Shown piece by piece: positions 22,769-34,461 of a DNA stretch of 64,000 nt. This stretch comes from Antennarius striatus (Eukaryota > Chordata > Actinopteri > Lophiiformes > Antennariidae). The stretch is from assembly GCF_040054535.1 (NCBI RefSeq), contig NC_090784.1, forward strand, positions 2,165,001-2,229,000, written 5' to 3'. Each line of letters begins with the position of its first letter. The stretch's first letter is position 1. The position numbers and the translations under genes were made by a program. Below the pieces are notes generated by a model. It saw only the letters and a list, made by a program, of their open reading frames with translations. It ran no database searches and was not told the DNA's origin.

Positions 22769-25700
22769 GTATGACCAGAATGTGTGGGACTGGAAAAGTG
22801 TACATCAATTCTACATGCTTTTCCATGTATAAATACTAAATCCTAGTATTTTTTTTCTTCCTCTTTCCTAACCTATTTCAGATTAATCCTCTAATTCACA
22901 TTTATTCCGTTTTATTCCACTTGACAACTGTGCTCACCTTTACTCTTGCGCTCAGTTTAACGGAGCTTTTCCCTGCCCAGGTCTTTCTGATCCTGGGTAT
23001 CATCTCGTTGCTGGAGAACATCCTGGTCATCACAGCCATAGTGAAGAACAAGAACCTCCACTCGCCCATGTACTTCTTCATTTGCAGGTGAATAGTTCAC
23101 ACAACACATAAAGAATCTCTTCTACATGTTATCCAGACTGTCTGTTTTCCTTCATCTTAATGTACCTTAGTATGAATTTGCAATGGGATTCCCGCCTCAG
23201 CTGGGATAGACCCCAGCTCCCCACAACAGCGGATGAAGCAGCTTAGAAAAGGAACTGTTGAAAAGTATTTAGAATAATTTACCAAGTATCACATCAATGA
23301 GAGGCTGAAGGCCTCATGCCTAACGTAAAGGCAGATGTGCTTCCGACAGTTTTATATCCTCTGTGAGAAGAGCTCTTTGTGGCTCAAGTCATTTTATATC
23401 TGACTCAAAGCAGCAGGGCAGCAGAATAATTGCCCCTTTTTCCACCATCAGTACAGACTCCCAGGAACCCACTGTTTTACATTCATGCTTATATATTTTG
23501 ATGAACCTCCTCCTTGCCTTTTTACTTTGGTCTGTGAGTTTCCTTCAGTTGTGATGAAGTCAATCACGAACATTTTCTGTCTCGTAACGTTGAAATTATT
23601 CATCTATTGGGACGTTTTACCGGTTACGTTGGATGTGTGATGTGAAATTCCCTAACATCAAGAAAACTGACAGCAATAATGTCATGCTTACTGTGTAGCA
23701 TTAAAGTCACAATGCATAGTGATTTACATGTCTTTAGGAAAATACTTAACTATACTTAATACTTAATATCACATGTTTTGTACATGGCTGTGTGTCTAGA
23801 CTCCAGGAAAGAAAGATTTTTTATTTTATTTTTAAGAATACATTTATTCAGAAAAATCAAAGCTACAGATTCATCACAGATTCACAAAATACATAAATAA
23901 ATACTAGAGAACAAAATGAACAAACTAATCAAACCAAACCAACAACCAAACACAGACGTCTCACTGAACACAGAACACATCAAATCGTTCACACACAGGT
24001 TCTTAAACGTTTCCACGTCGTTTATCGCTCCATGATGATTGACGCTAATTGTGATTCTAGTCTGACGCATCCATCCATCCATCCATCCATCCATCCATCC
24101 ATCCATCCATCCAGGCCAGACTGAGATGGTTTGGACATGTCCAGAGGAGAGATAGTGAATATATTGGTAGAAGGATGCTGAGTTTTGAACTGCCAGGCAG
24201 GAGGCCTAGAGGAAGACCAAAGAGGAGGTTTATGGATGTAGTGAAAGAGGACATGAAGGTAGTTAAGGTGAGAGAAGAGGATGCAGAAGACAGGGTCAGA
24301 TGGAGGAAACTGATTCGCTGTGGAGACCCCTGAAGGGAAACGCCAAAAAAGTGAAGAAAAAAAAAATTCCATCTTTGTCTGACTCAGAAGGAAATTTAAA
24401 AGCTGTCACTGCTTTCCCCTCCTCCCTGCGTTTAAAACTAAAATAAAGACTTGTTTGTTGGAACTGTTACCAAATGAGAAAAAGATTCTCTAAAAACAGG
24501 AACACATTTTGACCCGCTGATGGTCATGGACACAGTGAAAATCAGTTTCTCTGTGAGGACAGATTGAACAGTTTTCAGACACATTTGGCTTGATAATTGT
24601 AATAAAACTGTTGAGGACCACAGCGCCGTGTAAAATCCTCCACTGCAGCTCTTCAAGCTTTTTGTTAACGGTGGCTTGTAGAAAGACTCCATGAAGGGTC
24701 CACAGCTGATGCCAAACCAAGGTGAACCCTCCATGGGGTGTCAGCCTGAACTTAAGTTTAAAATCTTTACTATTTATTTGTATATTCTTTTATCGTCACT
24801 CACTGAGGCTGATCAGTTGGCTGATTACCAGTGGTCCTCAACCAGTATTTGCATCACAGACGATATTTTGTCGGACTCAGACTTTTCTTTGTAGTTGCAG
24901 GTTCTCCTTCTGTCTCTTCACTGACTCTTTGCACGAAGAAACTTTCCTAAGATATTTGTTTTTTGTTTGTTTTGCTGGCAAAGGAATCCTAAAATGATGG
25001 GTAAAACAATGAAATCTGTTTCATGTTGCACATGTTAAAAATGGAGCTGAAAACAAACAAGTATGTAAAGCAGGTTTAACAAGACAGACATAATTCTAAA
25101 AAACTATTTGTTTTCTATGATCGGATACCGTTGACATGAACGTTTTCATTCTAAACATCTCTTGGTCAGTAAAAACTCAGTGATTGATTCCTTCTGGGTT
25201 CTCTGAATACAAGCAGATGGTGTCTAAAACATGTTAAAATCAGGGAGGAAATTCTCCATCTCAACCTTAAGACCATTTGAGTCTTGCAGGAATTTTTTAA
25301 ATACTTGTCAGGTTTATCTTGTCCTTCTATGGCTCGATTCCAACTGTCTTCATTTTCACTCTCAGAGCTACACGTGTCAATGGATGTCTCTTTTTCTTCT
25401 TTATTGATTTTTTTTCCATGTTTTTCTTTTGGAAAAAATCTATAATAACTCCTCATCCATCATGATATCTTCCTCTTCACCCTCCTCCAGCAGAGACTCC
25501 ACTGTCCTGTACCCCTCAGCCTCCACCAATCAGGGGTTCTCACACTTTTTCAAGATGCAAGCTACTTATAAAATGATCAACCTACTACAAAAATGCAAAA
25601 CACAATTAACTATGTACATATTTTGTCATGTCCTCAGTTTACTCTGATGCACTGAATGGAATCAGCCAGGGGTGTCTTGCTCAAGAGCCAATGCGCGTTA

Positions 25701-28700
25701 AGGAGCGCTGACGCCAGCTCCGCCCTGATGTCGGCTCATCTGACAGCAACCTGTCAGATCAGCCAAAAATGTGTCCCAGTCTGAACAGAGTAAAATCCCA
25801 TTTGGACACTTCCCAAAAACAGTGTGGACAGTCAGTCCTAAAAGTCGGATATGAAAGGAAATCTCATTGGGATCCGATTTGCTTTGAATCTGGCGGGAAT
25901 AGACAAGTCAATCTTCATCGACACATCCATGAGCATTTTAGCGCATAACTTTTGACGGATTCATTCATTCATTCATTCATTCATTCATTCATTCATTCAT
26001 TTTCCGTCCTGCTATTCCGCTTTCACGGGTCACAGGGGATGCTGGACCCTATCCCAGCAGATTCAAGGGAATGAGGCGAGGAAAAGGATCCGGACCTATT
26101 GCCGGTGCATTGCTGCACTTGATGATGGATTATGCAGCAATAATTCAGGAAGTCTGGGAAAGCATCCTTTGTGCATGTGCAGTACCCGGTTAGTCAGACT
26201 GAGGATTAGAGTGAAGGTCTTCTGAGTTCTGTGTTCTAAAAATTGGCGTGTGACTGACATGAAACAATATTAAACTAACAAGTGAAATAAATGTGCAAAA
26301 GAATGAAAAAGTTTTCTATTTATCTATATTTTGAAGTGCTCTGAATTAAAGCATGTCATTGACATAAAACGCTTGGTAACATACTTACCTGTACATCCCG
26401 CTTCAAAGCGGTGATGTATTGTCATTGTCAGTGTTCGTGTGTTCGTCCGTCTGTTGGTCCGTTAGTTTGTCCACCAAATATCTTCACAACCAACAAGCAG
26501 ATAGAAGGATGAAACAAAAAGCTCATCACTCGGGCAGCAAAGGGGATGAAAATGAGATGATGACCTTGACCTTGAAAAAAGTAGGCCAAGGTCAAATTTC
26601 AACTTTTGTACTCTCAGGAACCGGATAAGATAGAAAGATGAGGGAGGTCATAGATCAAAGGTAGTGCTTTGATCTATGGTCTCTGATCTACCTATGCTTT
26701 GATCTACTCATGCACTAGCTTTGATCATAGATAAAATCGAGTCCATAGCTTTGACCTACCCTGAAAGGTCAGGTTAAGTAGGTAGGTCAGGGTAAGTCGC
26801 GGGATGTTTCAGTCTCTGACTGCCTTGGTTCTTGTTTTGTTTTTGCGCTTGTCTGAGTTGAAACAGTGGGGCTATTATGAAAGTTGAAAGCTCATTTCAC
26901 ACGTGCTCTAGTTGGATTTCAAAGAGCCATAACTCTGACAGGATGAGAAACTTGTCATCTAGTCAGAGATGTCATCTGACAAGATGTCATCTGACAAAAT
27001 TTTCCACAAGATGGCAAATCTTTTGGTTATAGTGTAAATGTCATCGCTGATGAGCATTTTGTACGAATGTTAGCATGCCAGCACAGGGTGTCAGTGTGGC
27101 AAATTGGTAGCACTGCAGTCATAAACACGGCTAATATTTCTTACAAAGCCTCAAAAGTGTTACCACTATCACTTGTTGCTATGACAAAGAGTTAGTCGGG
27201 CTGCTGTGCACTCCAATAGCAATTTTTTCCCTTTTTTAAAAATAATACTGGAACAGTTTGGTCTACATGTCACTGAATTCAGCTCACCTTCCCTGCAGCA
27301 GCCGCTTGTACATCCAGATATAAAGTCCTTCTAGTGATCTCTCGACTGTGAAACTTGATTCATTTTAAATGTGGATCCATTCCTGTGGATAATATTTGAG
27401 TAAGTCAAATAGAACCACATTTTATCCACATTGAGCTGGTTCACCCCAAAGGTCTTTGGTGTGCATGATTGATGGCAGTGACCGCCCGCTGGTGGCCCCC
27501 CAGCTTGCCTGCCAGAGCTCAACATCTGATCCTTAACACAGTGTGAGATTCTCCACCTCCATCCTCCCTTCTCTGTTGACTTCCTGTCAAAGCACCTGAC
27601 TCCCACCCGGACCTCCTCTGGAAGTGACTTCCTCACACTGGTCCAAAAAATCCCTAAGATGATTTATGAGACACACATATTTACTGATGACCATTTTCTA
27701 GTTCTTTAAATAATATGCACAGTGTAATAATCTTAACTAGAAATATATTTCGAAACATATTTTTAAAAAAAAGGTGTAGTCACTATGCTTCAATAATGTC
27801 GTTTTTGCTTTGAATGTATTGTCCCAACGCCGCTTTGAAAAATTGCGTCCCTTGACAAATGTCATCAAATGCAGCTGCACTGTAGGTGGCTTCATTACAG
27901 CTGGAAGTGTTTTGGGTTATTTTACCCTCCTCAACAAGAGGGACACACTATACACTGGGTGTGTAAGAGCTTCATTCAGGGCTGTCATTGTGTCACCCTA
28001 AATCACTGAGAATAAATGAAATAAAACCTTCATGAATTGTGAAAATGCAATAAAAATGTACTTTTTTTGGATTTCTGTGGGTTTTTTAGTTTTTAAGTAC
28101 AGTATTTTCCAAACTATAGGGCGCGCTGGACTATAAGGCGCACATTCAATGAACAGCATATTCCAAATCCTTTTTTCATACATAAGACGCACTGGATTAT
28201 AAGGCGCACTGTCGGTTTTTGAGAAAATTAAAGGCTTTGAGGTGCGCTTATAGTGCGGAAAATACTGTATCTAATTATTTGAATGTTACACAGACTGAAG
28301 AATGTCTTATGAATTGTGTCTTGACATTGTTACTTCAGTGGAAGAAAATCTGCAAGCTCCTAGAGGAATGAATAGAAACCAAAGTTGATTCCTAGTCATT
28401 AATGATCGACCTGGTTTGTTGGTTACAGTTTGGCCGTAGCCGACATGCTGGTGAGTGTGTCCAACGCCTGGGAGACCATCATTATTTACCTCCTTAACAA
28501 CAGACAGCTGGTGGTGGAGGACCATTTCATCAGACAGATGGACAACGTGTTCGACTCCATGATCTGCATCTCTGTCGTCGCCTCCATGTGCAGCCTGCTG
28601 TCCATCGCTGTGGACAGGTGAGAGGGAGGGGTTCCATGTAGGACCTCCATGTTAGACCACAGATAAACACCTTGTTTACTCGTTCCTGAACGATACTTGA

Positions 28701-31700
28701 AGAGACCTGAAGAAACCTTTCAAAGCTTTTCTAAATTTACCATCTTAATTAGCATGCATACATTCAGGGACCAGAGTCTCTTTTTAACAAGGACATTTTT
28801 GAGGGGCTGTAATTTGATTATAAAGCGCGCCCTCACACATTCGCGCATCAACATTCGCAACTTCAGCTCATCATGGATGTTTGGTAGGCAGTCACGACAC
28901 AAAGGTGCTTTAAACAGTCGATAAGAGTGTGGGAAAAAGTAATACAGATAGAAGGTGGTTTAATATCAGTATGGGGAGGGTTCATAAATGTTTAAATTAT
29001 CGTAAATAATAAGATAAATAGTTTGCCGCTATATTACAGAATTTGTTAATTGCGTGTGATTCCTGAAATGCATTAAAGGGACAGTAAAGTTAATTTTAAG
29101 TGGCATATATGTTATTCATCATTATGAAAAATAGAATAAAAAATACATTTGGTCAGAAAAGCTTCAAATCTCCGCCGCAGCAGCTTCTGCATTCAGTGGT
29201 CACGTGGGCGTCATACGTCACTGGAGCCCATCATAGCTTAGCAGCCATAAGAAACAATACAATTCTAGACGCGATTAACTCCAAAAATATCAATGTTACC
29301 TGAGCGGTGAACGGTTGTGTCAACAGAACAGCAAGAAAACTCAAAGACAACGACCTATTGTTCCTTAGAATACCTTCTGGGAAGCTAGGAAGGAGAAGGA
29401 GATTTCCAAAGAGATTTGAAGGTAAGATCATTTTCAGACAACCCATAGTATTTATTCTGAATTCACAAGGTTTAGTGGATAATTAATTCATGTCTGGAGC
29501 TACTGGAGGTATTGTATGAATCTTTTTATGACCAGATTATGGTGTGATTATGGCGCTCGTGAGAAGTAAACAATATCAAAAGTGACAGACGGGTGATTTT
29601 ACTGAGAAGATCTGTGACACTGAAATAAAACATACAGAAACATCATGTCAGGCCCTGATCCTGATACATTCATAAGTACAAGACATATTAATATAAACTA
29701 GAGTTGTTATTAATTCTACACAGTCCACCAGTAACGAATGGCCACTTGCTCAATGCCAACATTATATGGAAAATCCCATTGACGAGCTAGCGCGTTAGCA
29801 CCGGTGGTGATGAACTGTCCCATCCACACAGTAAACCCAACCGGGACATTATAACTAGTTGGACATCTGTCAGGATGTGGGTCAGGTGAAGACACCTGGG
29901 ATGGTTTACTGTGTGGTGGATTGCATTGTTTCTTATGACGCCCACATGACCACTGAATGCGGAAGCTGCTGCGGCGCAGATTTGAAGCTTTTCTGACCAA
30001 AGGGATGATGCTACACATATAAAATTTATTTTTTCTATTTTTTCATAATGATAAATAACATATATGTCTCTTAAAATTAACTTTACTGTCCCTTTGACCG
30101 CGAGGAACAAGGGCGCACTGTAATTACCAGGAACTGGGTAAGGTAAAAGATGAAGAACTGACTTTCAGTTTGTAACTTGAGGCCTATCATTTATTTAACG
30201 CTGGTAAAAGTTCAATATAGAAAATGTACACCAGAGGAAATATTCAGTTAAAAAAAGAACCGCACTGTGAAAAAAGGGCTCAATATACATCTTCAAATTT
30301 AAAAATATAACACAAAACATTACAATTAGTAAAAAAAATCCCTCTCTATCACAGAAGCATCCTTGTTCGAAAAAACCTTATATAAAATAAAAAATAAATA
30401 GCACTATTCAATGAAAAGGGGAAAGAAGCTCAGCTTTTGTTTTGTAAAAGTGTTTTTCAGTGGACCTGATCAAACTTGTCATTGATCAGCTACGGATAGG
30501 ATGATAACTTCTCAGGAGGGAAATCAATTAAGACTCTTCCACTCTGTAAGCAGGACAGACTGTTTTAGTGTGGTGATAAATGAGTCTCAGTGTGTGGTGA
30601 CCTCAGCAGTCAGCAAAGCGACAAGGTCAAAGTGGGTTCAGGTTGTAGTTTGTAATTCCCAATTACAAACATAGAAAAAAAGTCATTCAGATTGAATGAA
30701 TTCACAAATATGAATGTAGTCAAACTACCAGAACAGATTCAACCCCAACACTGTGAACAACATACGAAAAATGTGAAACTGGTCTTCATGTGTGGTTTTA
30801 ACTTTTAGTCTTTCATGCTATTAAACCGGCATCATGTGCTCAACAACACATGAATGATATCCTCAAACTGGGCTCCAACTAAAACTGTGGTTGGATGTGA
30901 ATTCCGTAGAATGTTAGCGGTGCTTCGGGACATGATCAACCTCGGTTGCCTACGGTGTAAATGATTACTTATTTCTGGCAGTCAGCTGATCTACTCATGG
31001 GGTTCAGTTTGTTTTGAAAGCTGTTGTAAAATGTCTTCTGCGGTTCTTGAAGTCACTTCTGAGAAATAACTTGATGATGTTATCAAAGTTTTCACAGATA
31101 AAAAAAAAGTAATGCTTTTATTCATTATCAAATTTATTGCACTGTTTTTTCTAAAAAAAACAAAAAACTTGAATGTTAACAGAGAAGTGAAAGGACTAAT
31201 AAAGATTCGACTGAAAGAAATTATGGGAAATTTGCAATAGCGCAGATTTTGCTATTCATCCCAGAGCTGAAGGTGGAATTTCTGACTGTTATCAATACAT
31301 TTTGAACTTGTATTTTTTCCAGCCTGTGTCTGTCTTACTTATGTACTGGGAAAACTTAAAAATGAATGGGGACATACTTTATGTACTGGCTGGAATATTG
31401 TTATCAAGATGTATTTCCATGTCCTCCGCTGTCATTGGTTCGTACCATTTGTCAGCGACCGTTAGCGGTTGCCTCAGTAACCACCACGTGTCACTACCTA
31501 CAGGTACGTCACTATCTTTTATGCACTGAGGTATCACAACATCATGACCGTGAGGAGAGCCGGCTGCATTATCGGGGGGATCTGGACCTTCTGCACTGGC
31601 TGTGGGATCGTCTTCATCATTTACTCTGACACCACCCCTGTCATCATCTGCCTGGTTTCCATGTTTTTCGCCATGCTGCTCCTCATGGCCTCCCTCTACA

Positions 31701-32074
31701 GCCACATGTTCATGCTGGCGCGCTCTCACGTCAAGCGCATCGCCGCTCTGCCCGGCCAGAATTCCATCCACCAGCGGGCCAGCATGAAAGGGGCCATCAC
31801 ACTGACCATCCTGCTGGGGATCTTCATCGTCTGCTGGGCCCCGTTCTTCCTCCACCTCATCCTGATGATCTCCTGTCCACGGAACCTCTCCTGCGTGTGC
31901 TTCATGTCCCACTTCAACATGTACCTCATCCTCATTATGTGCAACTCTGTGATCGACCCACTCATCTACGCCTTTAGGAGTCAGGAGATGAGGAAGACTT
32001 TTAAGGAAATCATCTGTTGTTATAGCCTGAGAAACATCTGCACCAACATCTGTGCTCTGACTGAGAAGTATTGA
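22604..32074 (+). CDS. mc5r: Melanocortin receptor 5, four coding exons
   Basis: Coding exons are 22604-22768, 22981-23087, 28429-28617 and 31504-32074. Together they give 343 residues, a usual length for MC5R. All introns begin GT and end AG. The protein is a seven-helix receptor of the plasma membrane that binds alpha-MSH and ACTH and activates adenylyl cyclase through Gs. Visible marks: N-glycosylation sites at Asn2, Asn16 and Asn27; the [10 protein letters not shown] lead into TM1; [10 protein letters not shown] in the TM1-TM2 loop; [13 protein letters not shown] in TM2; [16 protein letters not shown] after TM3; a DPLIYAF motif in TM7 (the melanocortin form of NPxxY); and a CC pair in the tail suited to palmitoylation. 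The ATG at 22604 is chosen because it precedes a glycosylated N-terminus of normal size. Intron phases are 0, 2 and 2. MC1R, MC3R and MC4R fit less well than MC5R by sequence and by neighbour. Confidence 0.95.
22981..23087 (+). CDS. mc5r: MC5R coding exon 2
   Basis: Codes for TM1 and the first intracellular loop ([17 protein letters not shown] to MYFFIC). It ends with AG of a serine codon (phase 2) before a GTGAAT donor. Intron 2 is 5341 bp and contains several repeats. Confidence 0.93.
23088..24060 (+). other. MC5R intron 2, first part
   Basis: A SINE-tail scrap (CAGCTGGGATAGACCCCAGC, about 23201) is the only repeat I recognise in this part. The remainder up to 24060 is unassigned. Confidence 0.6.
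24068..24113. repeat. (CATC)n microsatellite
   Basis: Eleven or so CATC units directly abut the 5' truncation point of an RTE fragment. Confidence 0.95.
24111..24366 (+). mobile_element. RTE LINE 3' fragment in MC5R intron 2
   Basis: About 250 bp match the 3' ends of the RTE copies at 51540-51780 and 57835-58078, from GGCCAGACTGAGATGGTTTG to GATTCGCTGTGGAGACCCCT and a GAAGGGAAACGCCAAAAAAG end with a poly-A-rich tail. The encoded piece includes [20 protein letters not shown]. It is a severely 5'-truncated insertion. Confidence 0.95.
24370..25955 (+). other. MC5R intron 2, middle part
   Basis: No exon-like or repeat feature was recognised. Short open frames of fewer than 100 codons have no motif. 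Confidence 0.5.
25960..26120 (-). repeat. (ATTC)n followed by repeat fragment
   Basis: About ten ATTC units (25962-26000) are followed by TTTTCCGTCCTGCTATTCCG, GGGTCACAGGGGATGCTGG and CCTATCCCAGC. This reads as the reverse orientation of a high-copy fish repeat related to the SINE-like family elsewhere in the window. Confidence 0.55.
26383..26640 (+). repeat. Dispersed repeat with TCAAGGTCA half-sites, copy 2
   Basis: Second copy of the unit at 11660-11900, here inside MC5R intron 2. Two overlapping perfect minus-strand half-sites (26561-26569, 26567-26575) are kept. The plus-strand site (26586-26594) has one mismatch, CCAAGGTCA. A short local hairpin, CCCGCTTCAAAGCGG, lies near its start (26397-26411). 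Confidence 0.7.
26640..26815 (+). repeat. Locally duplicated GATCTA/CTTTGATC tract
   Basis: The strings CTTTGATCTA, GATCTACC and AGGTAGGTCAG recur several times in both orientations over about 170 bp, as from repeated slippage or small duplications. No gene is present. Confidence 0.6.
28100..28267. mobile_element. Short TA-flanked inverted-repeat element
   Basis: A 168-bp element with ends CAGTATTTTCCAAACTATAG and, inverted, CAGTATTTTCCGCACTATAA. TA lies on both sides (28098-28099, 28268-28269). It holds repeated ATAAGGCGCAC motifs. It is a nonautonomous Tc1/mariner-type element of a kind common in vertebrates, inserted 161 bp upstream of MC5R exon 3. Confidence 0.85.
28429..28617 (+). CDS. 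mc5r: MC5R coding exon 3
   Basis: Codes for TM2 to the end of TM3 ([17 protein letters not shown] to LLSIAVD). It begins with the last base of a serine codon after TTACAG and ends with AG of the DRY arginine (phase 2) before GTGAGA. Intron 3 is 2886 bp. Confidence 0.95.
29077..30093. mobile_element. THAP-coding transposon with TTAA-type ends, copy 1
   Basis: The ends are AGGGACAGTAAAGTTAATTT and its inverted copy. The inverted repeats run, with gaps, for roughly 190 bp into the element. The left flank is TTAA (29073-29076); the right is TTGA (30094-30097), one change from TTAA. Inside, 29307-29410 reads [11 protein letters not shown], then [10 protein letters not shown], part of a THAP zinc finger with one cysteine codon lost to a stop. 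TTAA duplication plus a THAP domain points to the Kolobok superfamily. No DDE transposase is present. It sits in MC5R intron 3. Confidence 0.7.
30100..31503 (+). other. MC5R intron 3, last part
   Basis: AT-rich and without recognised repeats or exons. The intron ends CACTACCTACAG at 31503. Confidence 0.6.
31504..32074 (+). CDS. mc5r: MC5R coding exon 4
   Basis: Codes for the second intracellular loop through TM4-TM7 and the tail, starting Arg-Tyr of DRY and ending TEKY. Motifs: [24 protein letters not shown] third loop (here [15 protein letters not shown]), [14 protein letters not shown] in TM6 and [14 protein letters not shown] in TM7. It is the only long exon and is fully open. Confidence 0.96.
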
Positions 32075-32089
32075 GTGGCAGAGCATGAG

Positions 32090-32461
32090 AATAAAATTCT
32101 CTTTTCATTCTATACTTACGGTCCACTGTTCCAAATTTTATGGCTGACTCTAATTACTAACTTTTTAAACTTAATTTTTCATCTGAGATTTTTAAAACCA
32201 TATTATCCAGCATAAACCATCATTTCTATAAGTGCTCTTTAATGAAAAAAAAAGAGATTCCATGCTTACTTTTGTTCATCACAATTAATACAAATCTTTT
32301 TCTTGAGCAGACACAGGGAGACTGTATATAGCAAAAACTTTTTGACATTTCTAACAATTCTGACTTTTTTTTTTTACATTTCTCAAAATAAAGTGCAGGA
32401 AGTTACAGGACAAATCTTGTTTTTATTTTCACCTTACAGCTAAAATGAAGTGGATAATAAA
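32090..32461 (+). promoter_or_regulatory. Candidate MC5R polyadenylation signals
   Basis: AATAAA occurs at 32090-32095 (only 16 bases after the stop), 32387-32392 and 32456-32461. The second, followed by GT-rich sequence, is the most believable end of the transcript. Confidence 0.45.
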
Positions 32462-32464
32462 GTG

Positions 32465-33735
32465 CTTGAACACAGGTACAGCAGGTAAGAGAAATAGAGT
32501 ACTTAAGAAAGATATTTCATGTTCTTGTTTTTAACATGTGTACAGTACAGTCAACATGAACTTTAAACTTTGCTTTGATTTCCACATCTCAAAAGAAGGA
32601 GGTTAGAGAACAAATATTTTTCTTTAAACCTCCTCCTAAAATAAACTGCAGTATTTATTTTTCAAACAAAACTCATACATTTTAATGCCTGAAAGGCCAT
32701 TAGTAACAAAACAAGGACCTTGACTGTGATCCAGTGCAGTCACTTCAGCATTAACAAGTCTCGTTTTACAAATACAGGATTCTTCATCATCAGATGGCAA
32801 GGCCAATTTTATTCATGTAGCACTTTTCATTAGTAGTTTTCATTACTTGTATACTCTGCACTCTCCAGCAAAAAAAAAAGAGTAAGATAAGTAAAAACTA
32901 TGAGCGCTACTCTTGCATCATTTATCCCACAAATCACTGCAGCAGTCGTTTCTGTCCCGTTGATTTAAATGTGACTCGACTCGCTATCTCATAGTGCGTT
33001 ATCAAGATCCCTTCCAACCATCTCTCTGTGTTATCTGTATTAAAACACTTGAACTGTAAAAAGAGAATGTACAAGTATTCACAGTGCTCTCATTAAGACT
33101 GCGCTGTGGTGCCTACCTCCCAGCTGACATTATTCAACTGATCTGTCACAGACAGGAAGGCTTTGCCCGAAACTGCTTTTCATAATAAAATGTCATTTTT
33201 TAGCGGTAGATAAACGTTTAACGGAGAAATGTTTGCGACATCTGTGTCATGAATCCCGTTGTAATGCATACAGAGAGCAAGGTGTTCCTTTTACCGTGAT
33301 GTAAATGCGTTGATGTAGCTTCAATTAGTGTTGGATATAAGTGTGTTACAATGATAAGATTACAAAAAATATAAAACACGTTAGACATGAGGGTAATATC
33401 CTGCTTCTGGCTTTCTGTAAAGTCCAGTGACATGTTTATCTCTGTCAGTTCATGTCATGAAGAACAAACAGTGACAGTTCCATTTCACTTCATGTACAGT
33501 TAATTCCAATATGACCCACCTGTGAGTGATTGTGCTGCCTCTTCTTATTTCCATTAAAAAAACACTGAATATGATATGACACTGGATCCTCGTGCTCTTT
33601 ACGTGTACAGTCCTGTGTTATCAACATTTTTTCCTGTTAGTCCACAGCATACAAACACATAAAGGAGAGCTTCAGTTGCATTGCCTCACGTCCTTGCTTG
33701 TTGAAAACTGAAAATACTTTGTGTCTTAATAAAAG
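32465..33735. other. Intergenic space between MC5R and MC2R
   Basis: No repeat family or coding motif was recognised. Both genes are transcribed toward this space. Confidence 0.5.
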
Positions 33736-33944
33736 CTAAAATTGACACTGAACGGAATCGTATCTTATTACTGTGGCTGCAGGATGGAACCCTCTGGTCA
33801 TGGGAACACGTGTTTTCATCGGCACGTTCTCTGATACCAACAGGCTTTGAAGAACACGTGTCTCATCATCATGGCATTCAGATAAATCATTCAAAACAGC
33901 CTTTAGGATGCTTGGTGGTGTGACAAGGTTTCCTCCAAGTCCTG
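33736..33944 (-). other. Candidate terminal coding exon, unidentified
   Basis: On the minus strand a good acceptor (CTGTTTTCTCTCAG) precedes an open frame that reads GLGGNLVTPPSILKAVL and, further on, RVLQSLLVSENVPMK and FHPAATVIRYDSVQCQF, then TAG. The composition looks protein-like, but I do not recognise the family, and no partner exon was found. It lies downstream of MC2R on the same strand. It could be an exon of an unrecognised gene, an alternative MC2R end, or chance. Confidence 0.25.
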
Positions 33945-34455
33945 AGAGAAAACAGTAATGGATGGGGCGGGGGGAGAGACAGATGTGTAGGTAGCTCGAT
34001 GGATAGATGACCGTTAATGATCCAAGCACATGTGTGATGCTCTTGGCCAGTCATAAATGACACGGCAGTGGATGTGTGACACTGAATCCAAGATACAAAC
34101 ATGTAACCTCATATAGAACCATCAGTTCAAGAACAACAACACGTTAGCCATGGATGCAGGAAAGCTAAAAGTAGACACCCAGGAACAGGGGTGTGAGAGA
34201 AACTTATTATTCCTGACTATTTCTGTTGACTTTTAACTATGTTATGATTTGTGATAATATATCACTTCTTAAAACCTGTATTCTTTATACTAAGGCAGTT
34301 CCCTAAGATTCTAAAAATCACTGTTTTGTTCGTTCGTTTTGTATCAGTTTATTGTAATATTTTGATACAATGCCCTACTCAGTAGAGCGCGGATCATAAT
34401 CAGTCACACTCTCATAATTAAAAGATACGATAAAGCGGTTTGAGAAAATTAATCC

Positions 34456-34461
34456 TTTATT
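34456..34461 (-). promoter_or_regulatory. Candidate MC2R polyadenylation signal
   Basis: AATAAA on the minus strand, about 355 bases beyond the MC2R stop. It is one of several possible signals in this AT-rich stretch. Confidence 0.3.

Noticed and set aside
26388..26398. Exact match to the first 11 nt of U1 snRNA (ATACTTACCTG)
   Set aside because: An 11-base match is plausible by chance and equals a consensus 5' splice site on the other strand; copy 1 of the repeat lacks it.
22604..32074. MC1R, MC3R or MC4R as identity of the plus-strand receptor
   Set aside because: The N-terminus, TM2-TM3 sequence and pairing with MC2R fit MC5R best.
31379..32086. 235-codon minus-strand frame
   Set aside because: It is the antisense of MC5R exon 4; the open frame follows from codon composition of the receptor.
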